Assembly (NCBI GenBank): GCA_002307035.1
Contig: DBTL01000120.1
Coordinates: 1-16,504, forward strand
Direction of reading: 5' to 3'
From: Bacteroides sp. UBA1317
GTDB lineage: Bacteria; Bacteroidota; Bacteroidia; Bacteroidales; Bacteroidaceae
DNA length: 16,504 nucleotides
Shown in pieces: positions 1 to 7,204 of this stretch. The translations under genes were made by a program, and so were the position numbers. Each line of letters begins with the position of its first letter. Positions within the stretch are counted from its first letter, which is position 1. The notes under the pieces were generated by a model. It made no database searches. It was given only the letters and a program-made list of their open reading frames with translations, and was not told the DNA's origin.

Positions 1-1060
1 TCGCAAATTCATGATCTCTTTCATCATGCGCCGGAACAGCCATAATAGCCCCGGTCCCATAAGTTGCGAGAACATAATCAGCTATCCAGATCGGTATTTT
101 TTTCCCGTTAACAGGGTTTACAGCATATTCTCCTGTAAATACGCCTGTTTTATCTTTTGCTAATTCAGTTCTTTCCAGATCACTCTTTTTACGAGCCGCG
201 ATCTGATACTCTTCAACAATTTTCTGTTGTTCAGTAGTGGTAATTTTATTAACTAACACATGTTCAGGCGAAAGTACCATGTATGTTGCGCCATATAATG
301 TGTCCGGTCTCGTTGTAAACACCTTTAAAAGTACACCACTTGAAACTCCCCCAGCGATTTTGAAACCCACCTCTGCGCCTTCAGATCTACCAATCCAGTT
401 TCTTTGCATATGCAAGGTTGATTCAGGCCAGTCTACTTCCGATAAATCTTCCAGAAGCCTGTCAGCGTAATGCGTAATCCGAAGTATCCATTGACGTAAA
501 TCTTTCCGTTCAACCTGCGTACCACACCGGTCACATTTCCCAAGTGCTACTTCCTCATTAGCAAGTCCTGTTTTACAAGAAGGGCACCAGTTGATAGGCA
601 TTACTCCCTGGTAGGCAAGCCCTTTTTTATACAATTGGAGAAATATCCACTGTGTCCATTTGTAATAACCCGGATCAGTAGTATTTACTTCCCGATCCCA
701 ATCATACGCAAACCCAATGGAATTTATTTGCCGTTTGAAATTTGCAACGGCTTTCTCTGTAGTGATTCTCGGATGAATACCTGTTTTTATTGCATAGTTT
801 TCAGCCGGCAACCCAAATGCATCCCATCCCATAGGATGCAAAACATTCCACCCTTGCATTCTCTTAAACCTGGTTATTATATCTGTTGCGGTATAACCTT
901 CACAATGACCGACATGAAGTCCTGAACCAGATGGATACGGAAACATATCTAAAGCATAGAATTTTGGTTTCCCGGGATTATATGTTGTTTTGTGTAATTT
1001 TGCATCTGCCCATTTTTTCTGCCATTTGGGTTCTATTTCATTGGGATTATAAGTACTCAC
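1..1060 (-). CDS. leuS: Leucyl-tRNA synthetase, N-terminal 353 residues (runs off left edge)
   Basis: This class I aminoacyl-tRNA synthetase charges tRNA-Leu with leucine in the cytoplasm. I translated the minus strand by hand from GTG at 1060-1058 and found one open frame to the window edge. It shows the HIGH-type motif HVGH at residues 49-52, the core segment HPMGWDAFGLPAE near 75-87, a zinc knuckle with Cys159, Cys162, Cys176 and Cys179, NWIGRSEG at 221-228, and the first half of the CP1 editing domain, with the Thr-rich TTRPDT at 248-253 and AHDERDHEF near 344-352. The KMSKS loop and anticodon-binding parts lie outside the window. The GTG start is supported by GGAGG six bases upstream (1067-1071). 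The sequence resembles Firmicutes or cyanobacterial LeuS more than the form I recall from Bacteroides, which has an insertion before the zinc region and no Cys4 motif. The identity is secure; the foreign origin is an inference. Confidence 0.95.
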   Translation of the reverse strand, partial: MSTYNPNEIEPKWQKKWADAKLHKTTYNPGKPKFYALDMFPYPSGSGLHVGHCEGYTATDIITRFKRMQGWNVLHPMGWDAFGLPAENYAIKTGIHPRITTEKAVANFKRQINSIGFAYDWDREVNTTDPGYYKWTQWIFLQLYKKGLAYQGVMPINWCPSCKTGLANEEVALGKCDRCGTQVERKDLRQWILRITHYADRLLEDLSEVDWPESTLHMQRNWIGRSEGAEVGFKIAGGVSSGVLLKVFTTRPDTLYGATYMVLSPEHVLVNKITTTEQQKIVEEYQIAARKKSDLERTELAKDKTGVFTGEYAVNPVNGKKIPIWIADYVLATYGTGAIMAVPAHDERDHEFA

Positions 1061-1071
1061 AAGATTCCTCC
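1061..1071 (-). promoter_or_regulatory. Strong Shine-Dalgarno before the GTG start of leuS
   Basis: On the minus strand the bases before the start read GGAGG, then six bases, then GTG. This fixes the start at 1060. Such a strong ribosome-binding site is unusual for Bacteroidetes and is not seen before pcrA, ugd, sodB or thiS in this window. Confidence 0.7.
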
Positions 1072-1172
1072 ACTATCAATTACTATCGAATTTACAAGTT
1101 GCTATATAAAAACAGTATAAACGCTTTTTGCATTCCCGGCGATATTGTTTCACAATCAGTAATGTCATTTTT

Positions 1173-2108
1173 TTAACATTCGATATCTTTTTTAAAATAA
1201 TCAATCGTACGTTTCAGTCCCTCATCAAGCGATATTTTTGGTTTCCACCCAAGTTTTTCGAAAGCAAGAGATATATCGGGTTGCCGCTGTCTTGGATCAT
1301 CAGAAGGCAGCGGATTGGTAATAAGCTTCGACATACTATTAGTCAAAGAAATAACTTTCTCAGCCAATTGTTTTATTGTGAATTCAGAAGGGTTTCCGAT
1401 GTTAACTGGTCCGATGAAATTTTCTGTATTCATCAAACGAACCATACCTTCAATAAGGTCATCAACATAGCAAAATGAGCGTGTCTGTGATCCATCACCA
1501 TCCAAGGTTATATTATCACCCCGCAATGCCTGCACAATAAAATTGGATACTACCCGCCCATCATTGGGATGCATCCGCGGACCATACGTATTAAATATTC
1601 GCATAACTCTGATGTCAACTTTATTCATACGATGATAATCAAAAAAAAGCGTTTCTGCCACACGCTTTCCTTCATCATAACAAGAGCGGATACCGATAGG
1701 GTTGACATTGCCCCAATAAGACTCCACTTGCGGATGAACAGCCGGATCTCCATACACTTCGCTGGTAGAGGCCTGAAGTATTTTTGCTTTCACACGCTTA
1801 GCAAGCCCCAATGTATTCATTGCCCCATAAATAGAGGTTTTCATAGTTTTAATAGGGTTGTACTGATAATAAGGTGGAGAAGCAGGGCAAGCCAGATTAT
1901 ATATTTCATCTACTTCAGCAGAATAAGGAGAGGTAACATCGTGACGAACAAGCTCAAAATTATGATTATTGAGCAAGTGGCGAATGTTATCTTTGCTTCC
2001 TGTGAAATAATTGTCCACGCAAATAACATCATTGCCTTCGCTTAATAACCGTTCGCAAAGATGTGAACCAATAAAGCCGGCTCCGCCTGTTACCAATATT
2101 CTTTTCAT
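1173..2108 (-). CDS. uxs: UDP-glucuronate decarboxylase (UDP-xylose synthase)
   Basis: This short-chain dehydrogenase/reductase enzyme converts UDP-glucuronate to UDP-xylose through a 4-keto intermediate, using bound NAD. The 311-residue protein has the NAD motif GGAGFIGSH at residues 8-16, the STSEVYGD segment at 114-121, the catalytic Tyr144 and Lys148 in SCYDEGKR, and the downstream NTYGPRMHP and QTRSFCYVDDL blocks typical of UXS rather than of dTDP-glucose 4,6-dehydratase. Its length fits bacterial UXS. It lies 19 bases downstream of ugd, which makes its substrate, so the two are probably cotranscribed and form a two-step route to UDP-xylose for surface polysaccharide or O-glycan synthesis. 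A 112-base gap separates it from leuS, with no clear terminator hairpin. Another nucleotide-sugar epimerase or dehydratase of the same fold is less likely, given the motifs and the neighbour. Confidence 0.9.
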   Translation of the reverse strand: MKRILVTGGAGFIGSHLCERLLSEGNDVICVDNYFTGSKDNIRHLLNNHNFELVRHDVTSPYSAEVDEIYNLACPASPPYYQYNPIKTMKTSIYGAMNTLGLAKRVKAKILQASTSEVYGDPAVHPQVESYWGNVNPIGIRSCYDEGKRVAETLFFDYHRMNKVDIRVMRIFNTYGPRMHPNDGRVVSNFIVQALRGDNITLDGDGSQTRSFCYVDDLIEGMVRLMNTENFIGPVNIGNPSEFTIKQLAEKVISLTNSMSKLITNPLPSDDPRQRQPDISLAFEKLGWKPKISLDEGLKRTIDYFKKDIEC

Positions 2109-2127
2109 AGATCTTTTCTGTGTGTTT

Positions 2128-3444
2128 TTATTTTAATCCTATCTTAGAATAGGTAAATCCGATTTCTTTCATCTCATCGCTATCATAGATATTACGACCA
2201 TCTACCACCACACAATTCTTCATAGCCTTGCGAATGATAGACCAACTAGGCATACGAAACTGTTTCCATTCCGTAAGTAACGCAATGGCATCAGCGTCAA
2301 TCACTGCTTCATACATATCCCTGCAATAGATTACTGTGTTACCTATCCTACGTTTCGTTTCCTCCATAGCAATGGGATCGTATACCTTCACCACGGCGCC
2401 TGCTTGCAACAATTTGTCGATAACAACCAACGCCGGTGCTTCACGCATATCGTCCGTTTCGGGTTTGAATGATAGTCCCCAGATAGCAATCGTTCTACCT
2501 TTCAAATTACCCTCAAAAATCTTCAAGAGTTTGTCAAAGACAATGCTCTTCTGAGCATCATTAACAGCCTCGACGGCTTCAACAACCCGCATGTGATATC
2601 CATGTTCAATGCCGGTATGGGCAAGAGCTTTTACATCTTTCGGGAAGCAGGAACCACCATAGCCACAGCCGGCATAGAGAAAACGACTGCCAATGCGCGA
2701 ATCAGAACCCATGCCTTTACGCACATAATCTACATTAGCGCCTACAAGCTCGCAGAGGTTAGCTATATCATTCATAAAACTAATGCGAGTAGCCAACATG
2801 GCATTGGCCGCATATTTGGTCATTTCTGCAGAAGGTACGTCCATTATAAGGATAGGATAACCATTGAGCGTGAACGGACGATAAAGTCTTTCCATCAATT
2901 TGCGGGCCGTTTCGCTTTCCACACCAACTACCACACGGTCCGGTGCCATAAAATCTTTGATAGCAGCGCCTTCTTTCAAGAATTCCGGATTGGAAGCTAC
3001 ATCAAATTTGATTTTTACACCACGTTTATCAAGCTCCTCCTGTACGGCAGCGCGTACTTTCTGCGCCGTGCCCACAGGAACAGTACTTTTGGTAACCAAT
3101 ACAACATGTTTTTTTATGTGTCTTCCTACAGTACGAGCCACTTCAAGTACATATTTCAGGTCAGCACTACCATCTTCATCAGGTGGTGTGCCCACAGCAC
3201 TAAATATCACTTCCACACTGTCTAGGCAAGTGGTGAGATCTGTTGTGAAGTGCAAACGTCCCGCTTTTACGTTTCGATCGACCAACTCATCAAGTCCGGG
3301 CTCATAGATAGGCATCACACCATCCAGTAGTTTGCGAATTTTATTTTCATCTATATCTACACAGGTAACGTTAATACCCATTTCCGAGAAACAAGCTCCC
3401 GAAACCAAACCGACATAGCCGGTACCTACTATTGCTATATTCAT
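2128..3444 (-). CDS. ugd: UDP-glucose 6-dehydrogenase
   Basis: This enzyme oxidises UDP-glucose twice with NAD to give UDP-glucuronate. The 438 residues cover the whole family length: a Rossmann domain starting with GTGYVGL at 7-13, the PIYEPGLDEL segment at 46-54, STVPVGT at 120-126, SNPEFLKEG at 151-159, catalytic Lys210 and Asn214 in EMTKYAANAMLA, and the nucleophile Cys266 in GYGGSCFPKD. The C-terminal UDP-binding domain carries WGLSFKPETDDMREAP. The ATG at 3444 lies 9 bases after the stop of the small HNH gene, so the two are probably on one transcript. The next gene, uxs, uses its product. All active-site residues I checked are present. Confidence 0.96.
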   Translation of the reverse strand: MNIAIVGTGYVGLVSGACFSEMGINVTCVDIDENKIRKLLDGVMPIYEPGLDELVDRNVKAGRLHFTTDLTTCLDSVEVIFSAVGTPPDEDGSADLKYVLEVARTVGRHIKKHVVLVTKSTVPVGTAQKVRAAVQEELDKRGVKIKFDVASNPEFLKEGAAIKDFMAPDRVVVGVESETARKLMERLYRPFTLNGYPILIMDVPSAEMTKYAANAMLATRISFMNDIANLCELVGANVDYVRKGMGSDSRIGSRFLYAGCGYGGSCFPKDVKALAHTGIEHGYHMRVVEAVEAVNDAQKSIVFDKLLKIFEGNLKGRTIAIWGLSFKPETDDMREAPALVVIDKLLQAGAVVKVYDPIAMEETKRRIGNTVIYCRDMYEAVIDADAIALLTEWKQFRMPSWSIIRKAMKNCVVVDGRNIYDSDEMKEIGFTYSKIGLK

Positions 3445-3453
3445 GTATATGTA

Positions 3454-3867
3454 TTAATATAATAGAGCGTCTTTCAACTTGAAGACCTTTTGAAGTTTAT
3501 ACTGAAGAGGATCTGAGACCCAAAAAACAATGTGTTGTTCCATATTCGTCGCTCCTCCATCAATAACCATAGAAGTATATCGTGGGTAAGAATTACCTTT
3601 ACTAAAACGATTTTTCCAATGTAAAGCACGGATATTGAGAGGATGATTCCACAACTCTTGAGGTACACCAAGCTGTTGTAACCTTGACAAGGGAAAAATA
3701 TAGTCTATTTCCCAACCAAAAATGCTGTCTTTATTATTGAAGTCATCATAAGCAATCCATGCACCACAGGCATCTTTACGAATTCTGTCAGGATTGTATT
3801 CGTCGACAATAACAGCCGATTTCCAAGCAATTTGTCTGATATCTAATGCTGCCCTTTTTATAAACAT
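3454..3867 (-). CDS. Small HNH-fold protein with degenerate active site
   Basis: The 137-residue protein matches the pattern of small HNH nuclease-like proteins: a KDACGAWIAYDD block at 31-42, then GWEIDYIFPLSR at 51-62, then NIRALHWKNRFSKG at 78-91 and a Tyr/Pro-rich SYPRY at 93-97. In the active family members I recall, the middle block reads EIDHI; here the general-base position is Tyr56, while Asp55, Asn78, Asn86 and Lys90 remain. Either nuclease activity is lost or another residue takes over. No signal peptide or membrane segment is visible. The start ATG at 3867 has a strong AGGAGG five bases upstream. It is the first gene before ugd and uxs, 9 bases from ugd, but I see no functional reason for the link. 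The HNH relationship is fairly sure; the function is unknown. Confidence 0.7.
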   Translation of the reverse strand: MFIKRAALDIRQIAWKSAVIVDEYNPDRIRKDACGAWIAYDDFNNKDSIFGWEIDYIFPLSRLQQLGVPQELWNHPLNIRALHWKNRFSKGNSYPRYTSMVIDGGATNMEQHIVFWVSDPLQYKLQKVFKLKDALLY

Positions 3868-3872
3868 TTTGA

Positions 3873-3878
3873 CCTCCT
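3873..3878 (-). promoter_or_regulatory. Strong Shine-Dalgarno AGGAGG of the HNH gene
   Basis: On the minus strand AGGAGG stands five bases before the ATG at 3867 and fixes that start. It is a perfect anti-16S match, which is uncommon in Bacteroidetes. Confidence 0.65.
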
Positions 3879-3893
3879 GGATTTTTCAGTTCC

Positions 3894-3925
3894 CAAAGAT
3901 TTAAAAAATTTGATTAATGACCAAA
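3894..3925 (-). promoter_or_regulatory. Candidate promoter of the HNH-ugd-uxs unit
   Basis: Read on the minus strand, a -33-like TTTG (3922-3925) is followed after 20 bases by AATCTTTG (3894-3901), which differs from the Bacteroidetes -7 consensus TAnnTTTG only at its first base. It sits in the 101-base gap between the pcrA stop and the HNH start, leaving a leader of roughly 20 bases. This would make HNH-ugd-uxs independent of pcrA. Confidence 0.45.
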
Positions 3926-3968
3926 CAAAACCAGTTTTTTTTACCTAATGATTTTGCCTAATGAAAAA

Positions 3969-6317
3969 TTATTGTACGATTTTAAATCGTGCAAAGCGTA
4001 GCAACAGTTGCTTCTCGCCTGCATTACGAAAACGAATAACGGCTTTGGCATTATCACCTTCTCCTTCTACACGCATGACCTCACCAATGCCGAAACGTTC
4101 GTGCTCGATGTGTTGGCCTACCGCTAAGCCTGCAATAGCGGTATTCCCTAACGTAGCTGAAGGTGCAGAAACAGCAGTACTATCTACCTTCTTGAGGTTG
4201 CGCGGCACGCTAGGAGCTATCACTTGTGCTTTGGGGCGTTCGCGTTCAGCAGCCGTTTTGTTGCCAAAGAGTGAATGCGACGTTCTTTCTTTCTGTTCCC
4301 GTCGAAAATGTCCGGCTTCTTCATCTACATCACGACGCATTGTCGCTTCTTGAGGAAGTTGTAGAAAGCGGGTATCAATATCTTTCAGAAAACGACTGGG
4401 AGTACCAAAGTCCATCTTTCCATAGCGAAAACGGGTACGAGCGTACGAAAGAAAACAATGTTCTTCAGCACGCGTGATGGCTACATAAAACAGACGTCTT
4501 TCTTCTTCCATTCCACGTTGAGAGTCACCCACCATACTGCTTGGAAAAAGATTTTCTTCAAGACCTACTACAAAAACATTGCAAAACTCAAGCCCTTTGG
4601 CTGAGTGAACAGTCATCAAAGTGATCTTCTCTCCATCATCATTCTTATCTGAATCCTGATCGGTGAGTAAAGCAATATCAGACAAGTAATCGGACAACGA
4701 GATCTCCGGGTTCCCTTCTTCCATGCGCAGCGCACAGAAGTCTTGCATACCATTAACAAGCTCTTCTACATTTTCCTGTCTACTAAGATTCTCTGGAGAG
4801 TTATCGGCATGTATGTCATTCAGAATACCGGAGCGACGAATGACCTCTGTTCCTATCTGATAAGCATTTTGTTGGCTAACTAATGAAATAAACTCCTCAA
4901 GTAGTTCACGAAAACTCTGCAATTTGGTGTGTGTACCTTTATTAATGCTGAGATTGTAAGTGAGTGGTTCGCATAGCACTGTCCACAGGCTGACACTCTG
5001 TTCGGTAGCCGCAGCAATGATTTTACTCACCGTAGTGTCACCAATGCCACGGGCGGGATAATTAATGATACGCTTAAATGCTTCCTCATCATTCGGGTTT
5101 ACTACCAAACGAAAATAAGCCACCACATCTTTAATCTCTTTGCGTTGATAGAATGAAAGTCCTCCATAAATTTTATAAGGCATCCCTCGTTTGCGCATGG
5201 CTTCTTCGAAGATACGGCTCTGAGCATTCGTACGATAAAGAATGGCAAAAGAGTTGTAGCCATAATCCTTATTACGGCGCAGTTCGGCAATCTTATTAAC
5301 AACGATTTCCCCTTCTTCCACATCAGAATAAGCTTGAAACACACCAATGGCCTCTCCCCGTTCCTTTTCAGAGAAAACCTCTTTGCGTATTTGTCGTTCA
5401 TTCTTTTCAATCAGACTGTTGGCCGCAGAAACAATGGTTTGTGTGGAGCGATAGTTCTGTTCCAATTTGAAAACTTGCGTATTCTTATAGATTTTCGTAA
5501 AGTGAAGAATATTATCAATATCCGCCCCACGAAAAGAATAGATACTCTGCGCGTCATCGCCCACCACACAGATACGTTGATGCTCGCCAGCCAATTGCAA
5601 CACAATGCTATGCTGTGCATAGTTCGTATCCTGATACTCATCCACCAGCAAATAACGAAACTGATCACGATAGCGTGCCAGCACATCCGGGTAATCATGA
5701 AAGAGAATATAAGTATAAAACAAAAGATCATCGAAGTCCATCGCTCCGGCTTGTCGGCAACGTTCCCAATAACGACGATAAATGTCACGGATGGCAGGCA
5801 TCTTAGCCGCAGAATCGCTTTCATAGGCCTCCTTGTTTGCGGCATAACCCGACGGGGAAACAAGATGATTCTTAGCATTGGAAATGCGGCTTTGTACGCT
5901 TCCGGGTTTATAAGTTTTCTCATCAAGTCCCATCTCCCTTATGATAGATCGAAGTAAGCTTTTGCTATCAGCCGAATCATAGATCGTAAACTGTGAAGTA
6001 AAACCAAGCTTCTCAGCCTCCGCACGAAGAATGCGTGAGAAGACAGAGTGAAACGTCCCCATCCAGAGATAACGTGCCCTTTGATCGCCTACCTGGCGGG
6101 CAATACGTTCTTTCATCTCCCGAGCTGCTTTGTTGGTAAAAGTAAGCGCCAATATGTTCCATGGTTGGTACCCATTCTCTAGCAAATAAGCGATCTTATA
6201 GGTAAGTACACGTGTTTTCCCCGATCCGGCACCGGCAATAACCAATGCAGGTCCTTCATTATAGAGCACGGCAGCACGTTGACTCTCATTGAGTTCTTCT
6301 ATATAGTCTGTTGACAT
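3969..6317 (-). CDS. pcrA: ATP-dependent DNA helicase PcrA/UvrD (superfamily 1A)
   Basis: This 3'-5' helicase acts in nucleotide excision and mismatch repair, rolling-circle replication and clearing of recombinase or stalled RNA polymerase. The 782-residue protein has the Q motif LNESQRAAV near 9-17, Walker A AGAGSGKT at 28-35, motif Ia ALTFTNKAAREM, GTFHS, Walker B with LLVDEYQDTN, motif III GDDAQSIYSFRGA, motif IV LEQNYRST, motif V VHSAKGLEF and motif VI YVAITRAEE. The C-terminus, from about 730, has a Tudor-like segment around HERFGIGEV, as in PcrA proteins that contact RNA polymerase. The length is normal and no motif is missing. It is divergent from sodB and 101 bases upstream of the HNH gene. 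UvrD and PcrA are interchangeable names here. Confidence 0.95.
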   Translation of the reverse strand: MSTDYIEELNESQRAAVLYNEGPALVIAGAGSGKTRVLTYKIAYLLENGYQPWNILALTFTNKAAREMKERIARQVGDQRARYLWMGTFHSVFSRILRAEAEKLGFTSQFTIYDSADSKSLLRSIIREMGLDEKTYKPGSVQSRISNAKNHLVSPSGYAANKEAYESDSAAKMPAIRDIYRRYWERCRQAGAMDFDDLLFYTYILFHDYPDVLARYRDQFRYLLVDEYQDTNYAQHSIVLQLAGEHQRICVVGDDAQSIYSFRGADIDNILHFTKIYKNTQVFKLEQNYRSTQTIVSAANSLIEKNERQIRKEVFSEKERGEAIGVFQAYSDVEEGEIVVNKIAELRRNKDYGYNSFAILYRTNAQSRIFEEAMRKRGMPYKIYGGLSFYQRKEIKDVVAYFRLVVNPNDEEAFKRIINYPARGIGDTTVSKIIAAATEQSVSLWTVLCEPLTYNLSINKGTHTKLQSFRELLEEFISLVSQQNAYQIGTEVIRRSGILNDIHADNSPENLSRQENVEELVNGMQDFCALRMEEGNPEISLSDYLSDIALLTDQDSDKNDDGEKITLMTVHSAKGLEFCNVFVVGLEENLFPSSMVGDSQRGMEEERRLFYVAITRAEEHCFLSYARTRFRYGKMDFGTPSRFLKDIDTRFLQLPQEATMRRDVDEEAGHFRREQKERTSHSLFGNKTAAERERPKAQVIAPSVPRNLKKVDSTAVSAPSATLGNTAIAGLAVGQHIEHERFGIGEVMRVEGEGDNAKAVIRFRNAGEKQLLLRFARFKIVQ

Positions 6318-6354
6318 CAGAGGTCGTTTCTTTTATTATACTGGTTAATTTGTG

Positions 6355-6386
6355 CAAAGATAGAAGAAAAGTTGGAGACGTGCGAA
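6355..6386 (-). promoter_or_regulatory. pcrA promoter, Bacteroidetes type
   Basis: On the minus strand the -7 element is TATCTTTG (6355-6362), a full match to TAnnTTTG. Twenty bases upstream is TTCG (6383-6386), three of four bases of the -33 TTTG. Transcription would start roughly 30 bases before the pcrA ATG. Confidence 0.6.
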
Positions 6387-6393
6387 CATTTCT

Positions 6394-6424
6394 TTTGGAT
6401 ATGGCGTTATATAACCAAAGTTTC
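6394..6424 (+). promoter_or_regulatory. Weak candidate promoter of sodB
   Basis: TTTG (6394-6397) is followed after 19 bases by AAAGTTTC (6417-6424), which matches four of the six defined bases of TAnnTTTG. The position, 24-60 bases before the possible sodB starts, is right, but the -7 match is poor. Confidence 0.35.
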
Positions 6425-6483
6425 AATAACAATAATACATTGAACTTATGAATACATTATTAATGTCTTTAATATTTATGACT

Positions 6484-7065
6484 ATGAGTTATGATATGCC
6501 TAAATTGCCATACGCAACCGATGCGTTGGCCCCAGTAATCAGTCAGCAAACAATTGAATTTCACTATGGAAAACACTTGCAGGCTTATGTAAATAACCTG
6601 AACAGCCTTGTTCCAGGAACGGAATTTGAAGGTAAAACAGTAGAAGAAATTGTAACTACAGCTCCGGATGGTGCTATCTTCAACAATGCCGGACAAGTGT
6701 TGAATCATACATTATACTTCACTCAATTTGCCGGTAAACCTTCTCAAAGCGAACCATCAGGTAAATTGGCTGAAGCAATTGTAAACGATTTCGGCAGCTT
6801 CGACAACTTTAAGAAAGAATTCACTGCAGCAGCAGTAGGATTATTTGGTTCAGGTTGGGCATGGCTGTCTGTAGATAAGAGCGGAAAACTGCACATCACC
6901 AAAGAAACAAATGGAAGTAACCCTCTACGTGCAGGATTAAAACCACTATTAGGTTTTGACGTGTGGGAACATTCTTACTACTTGGATTACCAGAATCGTC
7001 GCGCCGATCACGTAACTGCTTTGTGGAGCATTATCGACTGGGCAGTGGTTGGTAGCCGCCTATAA
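6484..7065 (+). CDS. sodB: Superoxide dismutase, Fe/Mn family
   Basis: The enzyme dismutates superoxide to oxygen and hydrogen peroxide in the cytoplasm. The frame is open from ATG 6448, but I place the start at ATG 6484, giving MSYDMPKLPY and 193 residues. From there the first metal ligand, His27, falls on the same number as in E. coli SodB, and the extra 12 residues look like no known SOD N-terminus. The ligands are His27, His75, Asp159 and His163 (in FDVWEHSYY). Gln71 in NNAGQVLNH is the iron-type outer-sphere glutamine. Gly157, two residues before the Asp ligand, replaces the Thr of iron-only SODs, a trait of SODs that work with either Fe or Mn, as in Porphyromonas and Bacteroides. It has its own terminator and is a single-gene unit. 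Confidence 0.95.
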   Translation: MSYDMPKLPYATDALAPVISQQTIEFHYGKHLQAYVNNLNSLVPGTEFEGKTVEEIVTTAPDGAIFNNAGQVLNHTLYFTQFAGKPSQSEPSGKLAEAIVNDFGSFDNFKKEFTAAAVGLFGSGWAWLSVDKSGKLHITKETNGSNPLRAGLKPLLGFDVWEHSYYLDYQNRRADHVTALWSIIDWAVVGSRL

Positions 7066-7120
7066 AGAAGGCATTGCTACAGAAAGCCAATAGATACTAA
7101 GGGTTTACACCCATATATAT

Positions 7121-7160
7121 AAACACAGATATATCTAATAGAAATATCTGTGTTTTTTAT
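7121..7160 (+). terminator. Rho-independent terminator of sodB
   Basis: A perfect 12-base-pair stem (7121-7132 with 7144-7155) closes an 11-base loop and runs into a T-rich tail. It lies 55 bases after the sodB stop. The tail overlaps the region where the -33 element of the next promoter would be. Confidence 0.85.
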
Positions 7161-7178
7161 TTTTCTTAAAAAAAAGAG

Positions 7179-7186
7179 TAACTTTG
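7179..7186 (+). promoter_or_regulatory. -7 element of the histidine kinase promoter
   Basis: TAACTTTG matches TAnnTTTG fully. It lies 18 bases before ATG 7205, giving a very short leader. The -33 position falls in the T-run of the sodB terminator and has only TTTT. Because the TTG at 7184 lies inside this element, it cannot be the start codon. Confidence 0.6.
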
Positions 7187-7204
7187 CGGCCAAATCACCA
7201 CGAT

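Noticed and set aside
1569..2045. Open frames on the plus strand within uxs and ugd, and similar ones inside pcrA, thiG and thiC
   Set aside because: They are antisense shadows of well-recognised genes, with no family motifs or start signals.
3925..3940. Possible pcrA terminator around AAAACCAGTTTT
   Set aside because: The palindrome leaves a loop of only two bases and is nearly all A-T; it is not a stable hairpin.
3941..3963. Short direct repeat CCTAATG, twice, after pcrA
   Set aside because: Only two copies of seven bases in AT-rich sequence; likely chance.
6448..6483. Upstream ATG start for sodB adding 12 residues
   Set aside because: The extra residues match no SOD N-terminus, and the start at 6484 aligns residue by residue with known SODs. 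It remains possible, since neither start has a Shine-Dalgarno.
7184..7204. TTG start for the histidine kinase, seven codons upstream
   Set aside because: It lies inside the -7 promoter element TAACTTTG and would not be transcribed; ATG 7205 is followed directly by the signal anchor.
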